Positions 33,056 to 41,489 of a DNA stretch of 56,700 nucleotides are shown here, one piece after another. Position 1 is the first letter of the stretch. Each line of letters opens with the position of its first letter. The notes under the pieces were generated by a model. The model was given only the letters and a program-made list of their open reading frames with translations, searched no databases and was not told where the DNA came from. Both the position numbers and the translations under genes were made by a program. Origin of the DNA: Phycisphaerae bacterium (GTDB lineage: Bacteria > Planctomycetota > Phycisphaerae > Tepidisphaerales > Tepidisphaeraceae); contig JAICIO010000033.1 in NCBI GenBank assembly GCA_025924315.1, positions 1-56,700 of the forward strand, written 5' to 3'.

Positions 33056-33835
33056 ATGAAATTCGGCATCTGCACAACCGTCGAACGTTCCGCGGCCGTG
33101 AAGGCGGCGGGGTGGGATTTCGTCGAGGAATGCGTGCAGACCTTCCTTCAGGGCGAAACGCCGGATAACGAGTGGAAGGGGATGGAGCGGCTCGCCAAGT
33201 CCGCTCTTCCTGTGCCGGCGGCGAACATGCTCGTGCCGGGGTCGATCAGGATCACCGGTCCCCAGGCGGATCTCGAGAAACTGCGGGCGTACATGACGTG
33301 CGTGATTTCCCGCGCCGCCAAGACTGGCACGACGATGCTCGTCTTCGGCAGCGCCGGAGCGCGTAACATTCCCGATGGTTTCGACCGCAACAAAGCGCGC
33401 GAGCAGATCCTGGCGTTCGATCGAATGAGCGCCGAGATTGCATCGAAACATGGCGTGACGATGGTCGCGGAGCATCTCAACAAGGGCGAGTCGAACATCG
33501 TCAACACCGTCGCCGAGGCGATGGAGTACGTGCGGGCGGTGAATCATCCGAACTTCCAATGCCTCGTGGACAGCTATCATTTCTGGCTGGAGAACGAGCC
33601 ACTGGAAAACCTCCGCGCCGCCATGCCTTGGATCCGTCACGTGCACCTCGCGGACAAAGACGGTCGCGTCGCGCCGGGCGAAAGTAAGAAGTCGGACTAT
33701 CGGCCGGTCTTCAAAGTGCTCAAGGATGCAAAGTACAACGGCCTGATCAGCGTCGAAGCGCCGCCGTTCACCAATTTCGAAGCCGACGGCGCTCGTGTCC
33801 TCGAATTCATCAAAAAGCAGTGGCAGGAAGCGTAA
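33056..33835 (+). CDS. sugar phosphate isomerase/epimerase-like TIM-barrel protein
   Basis: 259 residues. Starts KFGICTTVERSAAVKAAGWD, typical of the xylose-isomerase-like barrel (AP endonuclease family 2). Metal-ligand candidates are E in MVAEHLNKGESN, D in CLVDSYHFW, H in IRHVHLADKDGR and E near the end in LISVEAPPF. Likely isomerises or epimerises a sugar or hydroxypyruvate-type compound; the family is broad and no substrate can be given. It precedes serC on the same strand. Confidence 0.85.
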   Translation: MKFGICTTVERSAAVKAAGWDFVEECVQTFLQGETPDNEWKGMERLAKSALPVPAANMLVPGSIRITGPQADLEKLRAYMTCVISRAAKTGTTMLVFGSAGARNIPDGFDRNKAREQILAFDRMSAEIASKHGVTMVAEHLNKGESNIVNTVAEAMEYVRAVNHPNFQCLVDSYHFWLENEPLENLRAAMPWIRHVHLADKDGRVAPGESKKSDYRPVFKVLKDAKYNGLISVEAPPFTNFEADGARVLEFIKKQWQEA

Positions 33836-33846
33836 CTGGATCCGTT

Positions 33847-33867
33847 AATCACTAATCAACAATCAAT
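33847..33867. repeat. single AATCANN heptamer array before serC
   Basis: AATCACT, AATCAAC, AATCAAT in exact 7-base steps, followed by AAATCC and the serC ATG at 33874. Only one arm is present. No ribosome-binding site is visible between the array and the ATG. Confidence 0.6.
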
Positions 33868-33873
33868 AAATCC

Positions 33874-34953
33874 ATGTCAAAACGCATTTACAATTTCAGT
33901 GCCGGACCCGCGATGCTTCCGACCGAGGTTCTTGAGAAGTCGGCGGCGACGCTGCTCGACTATGAAGGCAAAGGCTTCGGCATTGCCGAATGCAGCCACC
34001 GCGGAAAAGAGTTCGACTGCGTCATCGACGAAGCGATCAAGCGATGCAAATCGCTGCTCGGCATCGGCGATTCGCATGACGTGTTATTTCTGCAAGGTGG
34101 AGCGACGCAGCTATTCACGTTGATCCCGATGAACTTCCTGAATAACTCCGCGGACTACCTCGTCAGCGGCGAGTGGAGCAAGAAGGCTGCCGCCAACGGC
34201 AAGGCGATGGGCAACGTGAACATCGTCGCTTCAAGCGAGTCGACGAACTTCGATCACGCGCCACAGCCCAGCGAGTGGAAGCTGAACCCCGAAGCGGATT
34301 ATTTCCACGTCTGCTCCAACGAAACGGTGCACGGCCATCGCTTGCCGACGCTGCCGAAGCATCCAAACCTGGTCGTCGACGCGAGCAGCGAGTTCATGGC
34401 CCGCCCGCATCCGGTGCAGGACATCGCGCTCCTCTACGGCGGCGCGCAGAAAAACCTCGGGCCCGCCGGTGTCGTGCTCACGATCGTGCGCAAGGATCTC
34501 TACGCGAAGCAGAAGAAGGTGCCGACCAAACTGTGGAGCTTCAAGGACCAGGCAGACGCGAAAAGCATGGTGAACACTCCGCCGACGTTCGGAATCTACA
34601 TCCTGCTCGAAGTCTTCCGCTGGCTCGACGCGAAGGGCGGACTCGCGGCGATGGAGAAGATCAACGAGCAGAAGGCGAAGCTCATCTACGAGGCGATCGA
34701 CAACAGCAACGGCTTCTACAAAGGCACGGTGTCGATCAAGGAACAGCGCTCACGGATGAACATCACCTATCGTTTGCCGAGCGATGAGCTCACGGACGAG
34801 TTCGTAAAGACCGCAGCGAAAAATGAAATGGTCGGCCTCAAAGGCTACCGCACCGTCGGCGGAATCCGCGCCAGCACCTACAACGCGATGCCCGTCGAAG
34901 GCTGCCAGGCCCTCGCGTCGTTCATGAAAGACTTCGCCTCGAAGAAATCATGA
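33874..34953 (+). CDS. serC: phosphoserine aminotransferase
   Basis: 359 residues, normal for SerC. Opens with RIYNFSAGPAMLPTEVLEKS. The PLP-binding Lys is in YGGAQKNLGPAGV (near residue 193). Other family phrases: VLFLQGGATQLFTLIPMNFL, HVCSNETVHGHRLP, RSRMNITYRLPSDELTDEF and GLKGYRTVGGIRASTYNAMP. It makes phosphoserine (serine pathway) and also acts in PLP synthesis. The ATG follows a heptamer array closely. Confidence 0.96.
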   Translation: MSKRIYNFSAGPAMLPTEVLEKSAATLLDYEGKGFGIAECSHRGKEFDCVIDEAIKRCKSLLGIGDSHDVLFLQGGATQLFTLIPMNFLNNSADYLVSGEWSKKAAANGKAMGNVNIVASSESTNFDHAPQPSEWKLNPEADYFHVCSNETVHGHRLPTLPKHPNLVVDASSEFMARPHPVQDIALLYGGAQKNLGPAGVVLTIVRKDLYAKQKKVPTKLWSFKDQADAKSMVNTPPTFGIYILLEVFRWLDAKGGLAAMEKINEQKAKLIYEAIDNSNGFYKGTVSIKEQRSRMNITYRLPSDELTDEFVKTAAKNEMVGLKGYRTVGGIRASTYNAMPVEGCQALASFMKDFASKKS

Positions 34954-34958
34954 GGATT

Positions 34959-35030
34959 TGCCACCAATAGGGCACCGATGAACAACGATTCTGATTTTTA
35001 TCGGTGTGAATCGGTGCCCCATCGGTGGCA
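34959..35030. terminator. long inverted repeat between convergent serC and isomerase genes
   Basis: Arm tgccaccaatagggcaccga (34959-34978) and inverse tcggtgccccatcggtggca (35011-35030), with two mismatches and a 32-base A/T-richer loop that contains a further ATCGGTG word. It starts 6 bases after the serC stop and ends 4 bases before the stop of the opposite gene. It may end transcription from both sides, though it lacks clear T-runs. Confidence 0.5.
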
Positions 35031-35033
35031 CAA

Positions 35034-36665
35034 TTAATCCCATCCCTTGCCGTTTTTCTTTGTTCCACAAATATGAACGGATAGCCCGAGCGCATCGGCC
35101 ATCGCGGCTTTGGTGAGCATGGCTCGGTCGGCTTCTTCGGGGCTGTTGGCGTAGGCGACTTGGATGTGGTTCGCTTTGTGGCGGGCCATCATTTGGTCGC
35201 GGGTGATGCCGTAGGTGACCGCGTGCATGATCGGCCACTGCGGCGTGGTCGCGTCCCAGCGGCGCTGGGTTTCTTCCTGCGGGAGCGCGACGACGCCGGC
35301 TCTGCCGAGGTCCATTTTCAATTTGCCGTTCTCAATGAAGACGCGGCTCCAGACGATCTCGCCGGGCTTGCTGATGCCTTTGAGCGTTCCGCCGCCGAGA
35401 CGGAAATACATCGGCGGTTGGCGCTCGCTGCTTGCGCCGGCCCACCCATCGATGAAATGCGCCGGCGGAGCGGAGCCGGAGATGAGGAACACCCACACGT
35501 AGTCTTCCACGGTGCCTGAGCGATCGATGTCACCCCAGCGCAGATCGTGCAGCGTATTCTCGGCCGGCTGGCCAAGCGCCTTGTGCACGCGATACGTCAG
35601 CAAACCATCCAGACCCGCGCATTCATCCACTTCGTTGAAGTGCGGCAGCGGCTCGCCGTCGTAGAGCACGCGCGAACCGTCGCGTGATTTCACCGGCGGA
35701 CGCTCGGCGTTGTTCAGCGTGCCTTCGACCAGATCCGACGCGGGCAACAGGTCCTTCAATCCTTGTTGATACTGAATCCCAATTGTCGCGCAACCGAAAT
35801 CATCCGCGATGCGAAGGGCGGCGATGTACATTTTGCATTGCTGTAGGATCTGCGCATCGGTGAGATCGGTTTCGCCGTTTCTGCCCGTGACGAACTTCAT
35901 TCCGCGGTCGTCCATCCATCTTCGGACGGCCTGCGCTTCGTCGTCCTTCACCTGTGTCGTTTCGTAATACAGCGCGGACTGGCTGAGGCGCTCTTTGAAG
36001 ACGCCAGTGGGATTGAGGAGATGATCGGGGATGATCGCGTTGAACATGCCCATGCAGCCTTCGTCGAAGACGCCCATGATGGCTTTGTCTTTTTGCAGCT
36101 CGGCGGCCAGCGCAACCGCGAGCTTCCGCTCGCGACTCGGAATCTTGATGTTCTTTAGCTTCTCGACATGCGTCGTCTTGTGCTTCGCGCTGCCGGATTT
36201 GAGCCAGTCTCGCAAATACGTCTTGAAGTAATCGTCGGTGAAGTCTTCGCTCCAGATCGTCGAGTACTTCACGCCGGCCTTCGTGAGCGAGCCGTTAAGA
36301 TTCAGCATCCCGACCAATCCCGGCCAGGTGCCGGACCAGTTCGCGGCTGTAAGGATCGGCCCCTGGTGCGTCATCAGCCCGTGCAGCACGTGATGCGAAT
36401 ATTGCCACACCGCCTCGGCCACGATGAGCGGCGCCTTCGGATCGATCGTGCGGAAGACTTCCATCCCTTCTTTCTGAGATTGGATGAATCCATGCTGCTG
36501 ATCCGGCTTGTACGGGTGCGCGCGGACGACCTCATATCCCTCCTGCGCAACCGCGTGCGCGAGCGCCTGCTCCATTTTCTCCTGCTCGGGCCAGCACTTT
36601 TGATTAGCGCTCAGACGCAGGTCGCCGTTGGCGATCAGAATCACTTGTTTCTTTTTCACTTTCAT
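35034..36665 (-). CDS. L-fucose/L-arabinose isomerase-family protein
   Basis: 543 residues from ATG 36665, preceded by GAGGAT at proper spacing; ATG 36677, overlapping the stop of the upstream ClC gene (ATGA), is an alternative. Visible pattern: [78 protein letters not shown] and a C-terminal domain with [20 protein letters not shown]. The E/D residues at [11 protein letters not shown] and the His near the C-terminus fit the metal site of fucose isomerase-like enzymes. Substrate unknown. Probably co-transcribed with the ClC gene. Confidence 0.8.
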   Translation of the reverse strand: MKVKKKQVILIANGDLRLSANQKCWPEQEKMEQALAHAVAQEGYEVVRAHPYKPDQQHGFIQSQKEGMEVFRTIDPKAPLIVAEAVWQYSHHVLHGLMTHQGPILTAANWSGTWPGLVGMLNLNGSLTKAGVKYSTIWSEDFTDDYFKTYLRDWLKSGSAKHKTTHVEKLKNIKIPSRERKLAVALAAELQKDKAIMGVFDEGCMGMFNAIIPDHLLNPTGVFKERLSQSALYYETTQVKDDEAQAVRRWMDDRGMKFVTGRNGETDLTDAQILQQCKMYIAALRIADDFGCATIGIQYQQGLKDLLPASDLVEGTLNNAERPPVKSRDGSRVLYDGEPLPHFNEVDECAGLDGLLTYRVHKALGQPAENTLHDLRWGDIDRSGTVEDYVWVFLISGSAPPAHFIDGWAGASSERQPPMYFRLGGGTLKGISKPGEIVWSRVFIENGKLKMDLGRAGVVALPQEETQRRWDATTPQWPIMHAVTYGITRDQMMARHKANHIQVAYANSPEEADRAMLTKAAMADALGLSVHICGTKKNGKGWD

Positions 36666-36673
36666 AGAGATCC

Positions 36674-38551
36674 TCATCCTGCGAGTCGGGTCTGATAGTA
36701 CCGCATCAGTCCGCCGCGACCGATCAGGCCGATCACTTTTCCGGGGGATTGCGTAAGACAGACGGGCAAATAATCGACATCGAATCGCGAAAAGACATTG
36801 AGCACCTGCACGAGATCGTCTGTGTTTCGCACGAGCGGAACATCCGTGCGCATGAGCTCGTTCACCAGCAAGAGCGGCACTGCTTCCCGCTGCATCAGCG
36901 CCAAGTTGACGTCGTCTTCGATAAGCATCCCGAGGTAATAACCCTGCTTGTCCACGACGACGAAATTGTGCGTGCCCGTCTGCATCCTCAGATCGATGAC
37001 GCGCTGAAGTGGATCTTCGGGATGAAGCGTCGTTGCAGGCTCGAGCGTCATCTGCTCGACGTGCATTCGACGAAGGAGCATGTGATCCGCTCCGCCGCCG
37101 CGAATGCCGCGCTCGCGCAGGCCGAGAGTGTAAATCGATTCCGGCAAGATCCGTCGCGCGGTGCCGGTTGCCACGACGGCGCTGAGCATCGCGGGGAGGG
37201 CGAGACGCGAATCCATCGACAGCTCCAGCAGAATCAGCACGGAAGCGAGCGGCGCGTGAACGACCGCAGCGAGAACCGTCGCCATGCCGACCAGCGCATA
37301 GATCGGCGGTTGAACGTCCGGTGAGACGTGCTTATTCAGCAATATTCCGAGCAAACCGCCGACCACCGCTCCTACGAATAGGCACGGCGCGATGATGCCA
37401 CCGCTTCCGCCGCTGCCGATCGTGAGGCAGGTCCCGAGAATTTTCACTGCCGCGAGGAAAAGCAGCAGCGAGAGGACGTATTTCGCACTGACGCGCGGGT
37501 CGGTGTAAAAATCGTTCGAAAAGAGGAGTTGAATAAATCCGTAGCCATCGCCGAAAAATGCCGGCATGGGGTAGTGGGAAAAGTCGATCGGCTTGGACAT
37601 TTTAAGCGCCACCCAGCCGAAAAGGATGACATAGATCACGCCGAGCACACCGAGCGCCGCGCCGCCCAGTGCCGGGCGAAGTGCCGGGTTTAGACGCATC
37701 TCCGCGAAGCGCGACTCCATGAAGTGAAGCACCTTCGTAAAGATCACGGCGAAGATGCCGCACACCACACCGAGCAACACGAAGTTGCCCAGCTGCGGCC
37801 AGGTGAGCGTCAACTCCGGCAGCGACGGCAGCGTGAAGATCGCGAGCTTGGTCTCGTGATGCAGATGCAGCGTGCGGAAGATTGCCTGCGTCGTCACGTT
37901 GCTGATGACGCTCGCGACGACAACCGGCGTGACCGTGCGAATCGAAAAATCCTGCAGAATCACTTCGAGCGTGAAGAGCAGCCCGCCCATCGGCGCGTTA
38001 AAGATCGCACTGATCCCCGCGGCGGTGCCGCATCCGACGATCAGCGGCATCTGCGCGCGGGCGAGGCGAAAGACTTGCCCGATCCACGACGCGATCGCGG
38101 CGCCGATTTGCAAAATCGGTCCTTCGGCCCCGCCCGAGCCGCCGCTGCCGATCGTGATGGCGCTGGTAAAAATCTTTTCGATCGCGGCGCCGGGCGCGAT
38201 GAATCCGCTCGAGCGAATGACCGATTCAAGAACGTCAACGACGCCTCGGCCGGAGCGATCGCGCACGAGGTAGTTGCTGATGATGCCCACGAGCAATCCG
38301 CCCAGCGCCGGCCAAACGATCAGCATGAATACGCCCGGGCCATAGAGAAACGCGGGATCCAGCTGCGTGTAAAGCAAATCACGGATCGCGACGATGAGCT
38401 CGTGGAATCCGACGGCAGCGGCGGCGGTGAGCACACCGACCACGCCCGCGACGAGAAGAAGAAACGAATCTTCGCGAAAACCGACGCGCTGCAAGGCGCG
38501 AGAGATCAAAACCCGGAAGCGCGACGCCGCCAGGCTCACAGAGCGGACCAT
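36674..38551 (-). CDS. ClC-type chloride channel/transporter with CBS pair
   Basis: 625 residues. About ten hydrophobic segments form the ClC core. The gating-Glu motif is [20 protein letters not shown], and the second filter motif is [20 protein letters not shown]. The region corresponding to the first filter motif reads [12 protein letters not shown], so the common Ser-Gly-Ile-Pro is changed. The C-terminal 130 residues hold two CBS domains ([40 protein letters not shown]), which usually bind nucleotides. Whether it is a channel or an exchanger cannot be told by eye. Confidence 0.9.
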   Translation of the reverse strand: MVRSVSLAASRFRVLISRALQRVGFREDSFLLLVAGVVGVLTAAAAVGFHELIVAIRDLLYTQLDPAFLYGPGVFMLIVWPALGGLLVGIISNYLVRDRSGRGVVDVLESVIRSSGFIAPGAAIEKIFTSAITIGSGGSGGAEGPILQIGAAIASWIGQVFRLARAQMPLIVGCGTAAGISAIFNAPMGGLLFTLEVILQDFSIRTVTPVVVASVISNVTTQAIFRTLHLHHETKLAIFTLPSLPELTLTWPQLGNFVLLGVVCGIFAVIFTKVLHFMESRFAEMRLNPALRPALGGAALGVLGVIYVILFGWVALKMSKPIDFSHYPMPAFFGDGYGFIQLLFSNDFYTDPRVSAKYVLSLLLFLAAVKILGTCLTIGSGGSGGIIAPCLFVGAVVGGLLGILLNKHVSPDVQPPIYALVGMATVLAAVVHAPLASVLILLELSMDSRLALPAMLSAVVATGTARRILPESIYTLGLRERGIRGGGADHMLLRRMHVEQMTLEPATTLHPEDPLQRVIDLRMQTGTHNFVVVDKQGYYLGMLIEDDVNLALMQREAVPLLLVNELMRTDVPLVRNTDDLVQVLNVFSRFDVDYLPVCLTQSPGKVIGLIGRGGLMRYYQTRLAG

Positions 38552-38608
38552 AGGGCGGAAAGAATAACCGGCGCGCGGAAAGAAACCAGAAGGCCGCGTG
38601 CCTCGGTT

Positions 38609-40948
38609 TTAGCTGGCTTCGCGCGCGGGCGGAACAATGTCCTGGAGCAACTGCGTGCGGAGATCGTGATACTGGCTGTTCTCGATTTCGTTGGTCAGAT
38701 ATGGCACCGGCCGTTGGAACTGATTGGTTGCGCAGCGTTCGGTCATCTGAAGGAGCGGAAGCACCAGAATCGCGAGGATGAGGACGGTCAACAGTTCGAG
38801 CGGCACGATCGCCAGTCGCCACGAGATTTCGGGCAGATTCTCGCGTTTCGCGCGCAACCAGCGCGATATTGCGATGACTACAATCGCTATCATCACAGCG
38901 ACGACGCCGACCGCCGCGAACGCTTCCAGTCCTTTGAAGAAAAGCCCGATGCCGATCGCAGCGACGATCAGCAACAGCGCGCAGAGCTCGATCAGATTCC
39001 TCGAATCGGCGCGTGTTGTATGCGTTCCCACGAGCAGCGTGACGAGGTCGAACATCCAGATGCAGATGCTGATGGCGAAACCGATGCCCATCGAAGCGGA
39101 GAACTTTCCGCCGACGTTATGCGTCGCGATGTACCAGCGCTCGATCGCGATGTAAGCAAAGGCGATTACGCCGAGCATGAGTTCGGCGTAACGCCATGTC
39201 GCGGACGGAGCGGCGGGGGTATTCGCGGTATCGAGTCCGAGTTCCGCAGACCGCTCGCGCAGGGCCGTGTCGAAGAGCACGCGGAGAATCGAGAACATGA
39301 TCAGGCCGACGAGCGAGTACTCGACCACCAGCACGCCTGCGAGGGCGGGTGCGCCATAGATCCGGCCACTAATGGGTGACCACGCGTAAGCGAGATACGC
39401 ACCGGCGGGGAGGATGATCGCGACAGCGACGATCTTAATCACGCGTCGCCAACCGATGAAGTACAGGGTCGGTCGTTCCGATCGCCGAATCGATGTGCCG
39501 ATTGCGATAAGCAGTTGAAGCCCGATCACGATCAGCAACGCGAGGAGTCCGATCGTCAGCGAGACCTGGTCGAACAGAGCATATTCCGCATCTCGATGGG
39601 CGGATAGATTGATCTTCGCGACGTCGGTCGATGCCGCCAGGAAGTAGCGATCGGAGAGGCTGAGGAACTTTTCGGGCAATTCTGCGGCGGAGGTGGGGGC
39701 GAAGATCCTCGGTTGCACGCCGGCTTCCATTGCGATCATGCGATCGCGTTCGCGGTCGAAGCCGGTGTGATCGCCGAGTTTTTCGAGGACGAGCGCCGTT
39801 TGTCCCACCGTCGCTTCTTTGAGCCGCGCCGCTGAAATGAGCTCGACCAGGACGTCGCTCCGCTCGATCGCCATGTCCGCGACGCGACGTTCGGCGTCGA
39901 TCCAATCCATCGCGCTCTTTCGGTCATTCTCCGAAGCAGCGGAGAGCACGACCGCACCGAGGTGATCGTACAGGTCGCGCGTCTTCGGCACATGCGGAAG
40001 AAGGATCTGGCATGCAAGCGAAATGCGCAGGAGCTGGCCGTCGAGAGAATTGGACGGCAGGAGATCGAGTTGCCGCTTCGCCGCGTCCATCGTGTGTGCG
40101 TCAAAGTATTTCTTGTGGCTCGCGGAGCGAAATGCGGCGAGGGCGGCGTCGAATTCCTTCCGGTTCGTAATGGTGTAACGCGGCACGACGAAAACAGGGC
40201 CGCTTCCGTTTGGATCGCGATAGTCGAAGCGATCGTTTGCGGTGCTGTCGGTCTTGGTGGAGTCCTCGAACAGCACCGCCGATTCGAGCGTTGGGTAGAG
40301 TGCGTTCGCTGGCTCGAGTACCTCCCCACGATCAAGAACGGTAAGCAGCCGGCCAAGGTCTGGAGCGGTGCCGGATGGTCCGAGTTTGACCAATTGTGAG
40401 AGCGCATAGTTCGCATATGCCGCCGGGTCGTTGGGCGCGCGCTGAAGGATAGTGTCCGCACGCGCGATGCGCGCGTTGATGTCGCCTTCGTTCTGCGCCA
40501 GATCCCGTTCTTCCTGAGGGATGTTGGCCCTGACGCGATCCGCCGCGTGTCGCGCGGCGAGGCCGATCAGCCCACTGCTCGGTGTCGTGCCGTAGCTGAC
40601 AATCGAAAGCAGCAAGGCGAAGGAGAGGAGCGTCGTCCACGTGACGCTGATCGCAATGACGCTTGCGCCCGGAACGAGCGTTGCGCCGATCGCCCAGCGC
40701 GCGATCTTGCGCGTGCGCATACGACGACGGTTGGCCTGCCAGAGTTGTTCGGAGAGTTCCTCTTCGCTGCCGAGCGCGCGCGATGCTTCGATGATCGCGT
40801 CGTCCTCCGATCGCCCGGCGGCGCGAAATTCTTTCGCGGATTCTTCGAGGTGCGTGCGAAGCTCATGCGCCACTTCCAGCTGCAATTCCGGATCGATCTG
40901 AAGCCGTTGCGTCACTCGATCGAGAAGGGGATCAAAGGGAGAAGCCAT
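38609..40948 (-). CDS. HAAS-domain multi-span membrane protein
   Basis: 779 residues. The N-terminal 70 residues (LLDRVTQRLQIDPELQLEVA, HELRTHLEESAKEF, ASRALGSEEELSEQLW) match the HAAS / permease-prefix type, which is regularly encoded beside PadR regulators. One or two hydrophobic segments follow (GASVIAISVTWTTLLSFALL), then a mostly helical, partly TPR-like extracytoplasmic part of about 330 residues (ERDLAQNEGDINARIARADT), and about seven membrane helices at the C-terminus. This differs from the usual HAAS-permease fusions. It starts 3 bases after the padR stop, so the two form one unit. Function unknown. Confidence 0.75.
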   Translation of the reverse strand: MASPFDPLLDRVTQRLQIDPELQLEVAHELRTHLEESAKEFRAAGRSEDDAIIEASRALGSEEELSEQLWQANRRRMRTRKIARWAIGATLVPGASVIAISVTWTTLLSFALLLSIVSYGTTPSSGLIGLAARHAADRVRANIPQEERDLAQNEGDINARIARADTILQRAPNDPAAYANYALSQLVKLGPSGTAPDLGRLLTVLDRGEVLEPANALYPTLESAVLFEDSTKTDSTANDRFDYRDPNGSGPVFVVPRYTITNRKEFDAALAAFRSASHKKYFDAHTMDAAKRQLDLLPSNSLDGQLLRISLACQILLPHVPKTRDLYDHLGAVVLSAASENDRKSAMDWIDAERRVADMAIERSDVLVELISAARLKEATVGQTALVLEKLGDHTGFDRERDRMIAMEAGVQPRIFAPTSAAELPEKFLSLSDRYFLAASTDVAKINLSAHRDAEYALFDQVSLTIGLLALLIVIGLQLLIAIGTSIRRSERPTLYFIGWRRVIKIVAVAIILPAGAYLAYAWSPISGRIYGAPALAGVLVVEYSLVGLIMFSILRVLFDTALRERSAELGLDTANTPAAPSATWRYAELMLGVIAFAYIAIERWYIATHNVGGKFSASMGIGFAISICIWMFDLVTLLVGTHTTRADSRNLIELCALLLIVAAIGIGLFFKGLEAFAAVGVVAVMIAIVVIAISRWLRAKRENLPEISWRLAIVPLELLTVLILAILVLPLLQMTERCATNQFQRPVPYLTNEIENSQYHDLRTQLLQDIVPPAREAS

Positions 40949-40951
40949 GGC

Positions 40952-41290
40952 TCACGCTCCGCGGAGGACTTTTTGGACGGCCGACGTGAAGTTCGACCAC
41001 TCATCCACCTTCTGACCGAGATCAGCGAGACCGGACGGGGTGATGGTGTAATACTTTCGCTTGCGTCCCCCTTCGGCGTCGGGAGCATCGCGCCATTGTG
41101 ACTTAATCTTGCCCGCGGCCTGCAGGCGATGCAGGGCGGGATAGAGCGTTCCTTCTTTCCATTCGAGCGCTCCATTTGAGCGGGCGTTGACGAGTTTGAC
41201 GATTTCGTAGCCGTACATCGGCCGCTCCCGGAGAAGCGATAGGACGATCGGCACGATGCTTCCGCGAACGAGTTCTTCAGGGAATTCCAT
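40952..41290 (-). CDS. PadR-family transcriptional regulator
   Basis: 112 residues from ATG 41290, preceded by GGAGG; the longer frame upstream lacks a ribosome-binding site. The winged helix-turn-helix of PadR is clear: LRERPMYGYEIVKLVNARSN, GTLYPALHRLQAAGKIKSQW and RKRKYYTITPSGLADL. PadR-s1 type, which represses its own promoter until a ligand or a membrane partner releases it. The gene after it encodes a HAAS membrane protein, its usual partner. A promoter with an overlapping operator-like repeat lies at 41320-41355. Confidence 0.92.
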   Translation of the reverse strand: MEFPEELVRGSIVPIVLSLLRERPMYGYEIVKLVNARSNGALEWKEGTLYPALHRLQAAGKIKSQWRDAPDAEGGRKRKYYTITPSGLADLGQKVDEWSNFTSAVQKVLRGA

Positions 41291-41319
41291 TGAAAACCTC
41301 CGCCGCGATGCTTTGCGAC

Positions 41320-41355
41320 ACAAGGTATTATGCCTCGCTATACAAGGTATCGCAA
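41320..41355 (-). promoter_or_regulatory. padR promoter with embedded operator-like repeats
   Basis: On the minus strand -35 TTGCGA (41355-41350), a 17-base spacer and -10 CATAAT (41332-41327) form a good sigma70-type promoter. The spacer and -10 contain the imperfect palindrome TACCTTGTATAGCGAGGCA (41349-41331). The word ATACCTTGT occurs twice, at 41350-41342 and 41328-41320, 22 bases apart, i.e. about two helical turns. This is the expected placement for PadR autorepression. Confidence 0.65.
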
Positions 41356-41420
41356 GCGAAAAATTGTGAAATTGACGATAGAGACTCCAATCGGCGGCAA
41401 CTTTTGCTTCTGACGCGGGT

Positions 41421-41435
41421 CTAACTTTCTGTTAG
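41421..41435. promoter_or_regulatory. perfect small palindrome ctaac-tttct-gttag before the TPR gene
   Basis: A 5-base perfect inverted repeat with a 5-base centre, overlapping a TAGAAT (41433-41438) that could be a -10 element for the gene starting at 41490. No clear -35 was found at proper spacing. It could be an operator half-site pair. Confidence 0.35.
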
Positions 41436-41489
41436 AATGTGCGCAACTCTCAGTCCGGTGAAAAGTTGTCCTTACGCGGGGAGTTCGAA

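Noticed and set aside
37724-39379. 551-residue open frame on the plus strand
   Set aside because: Very rich in Arg, Asp, Glu and His with no hydrophobic core pattern; it is antisense to the ClC and HAAS genes, whose motifs are clear.
41404-41438. Sigma70 promoter for the exported TPR protein
   Set aside because: TAGAAT is a fair -10, but no -35 stands at 16-18 bases; kept only as a palindrome of interest.
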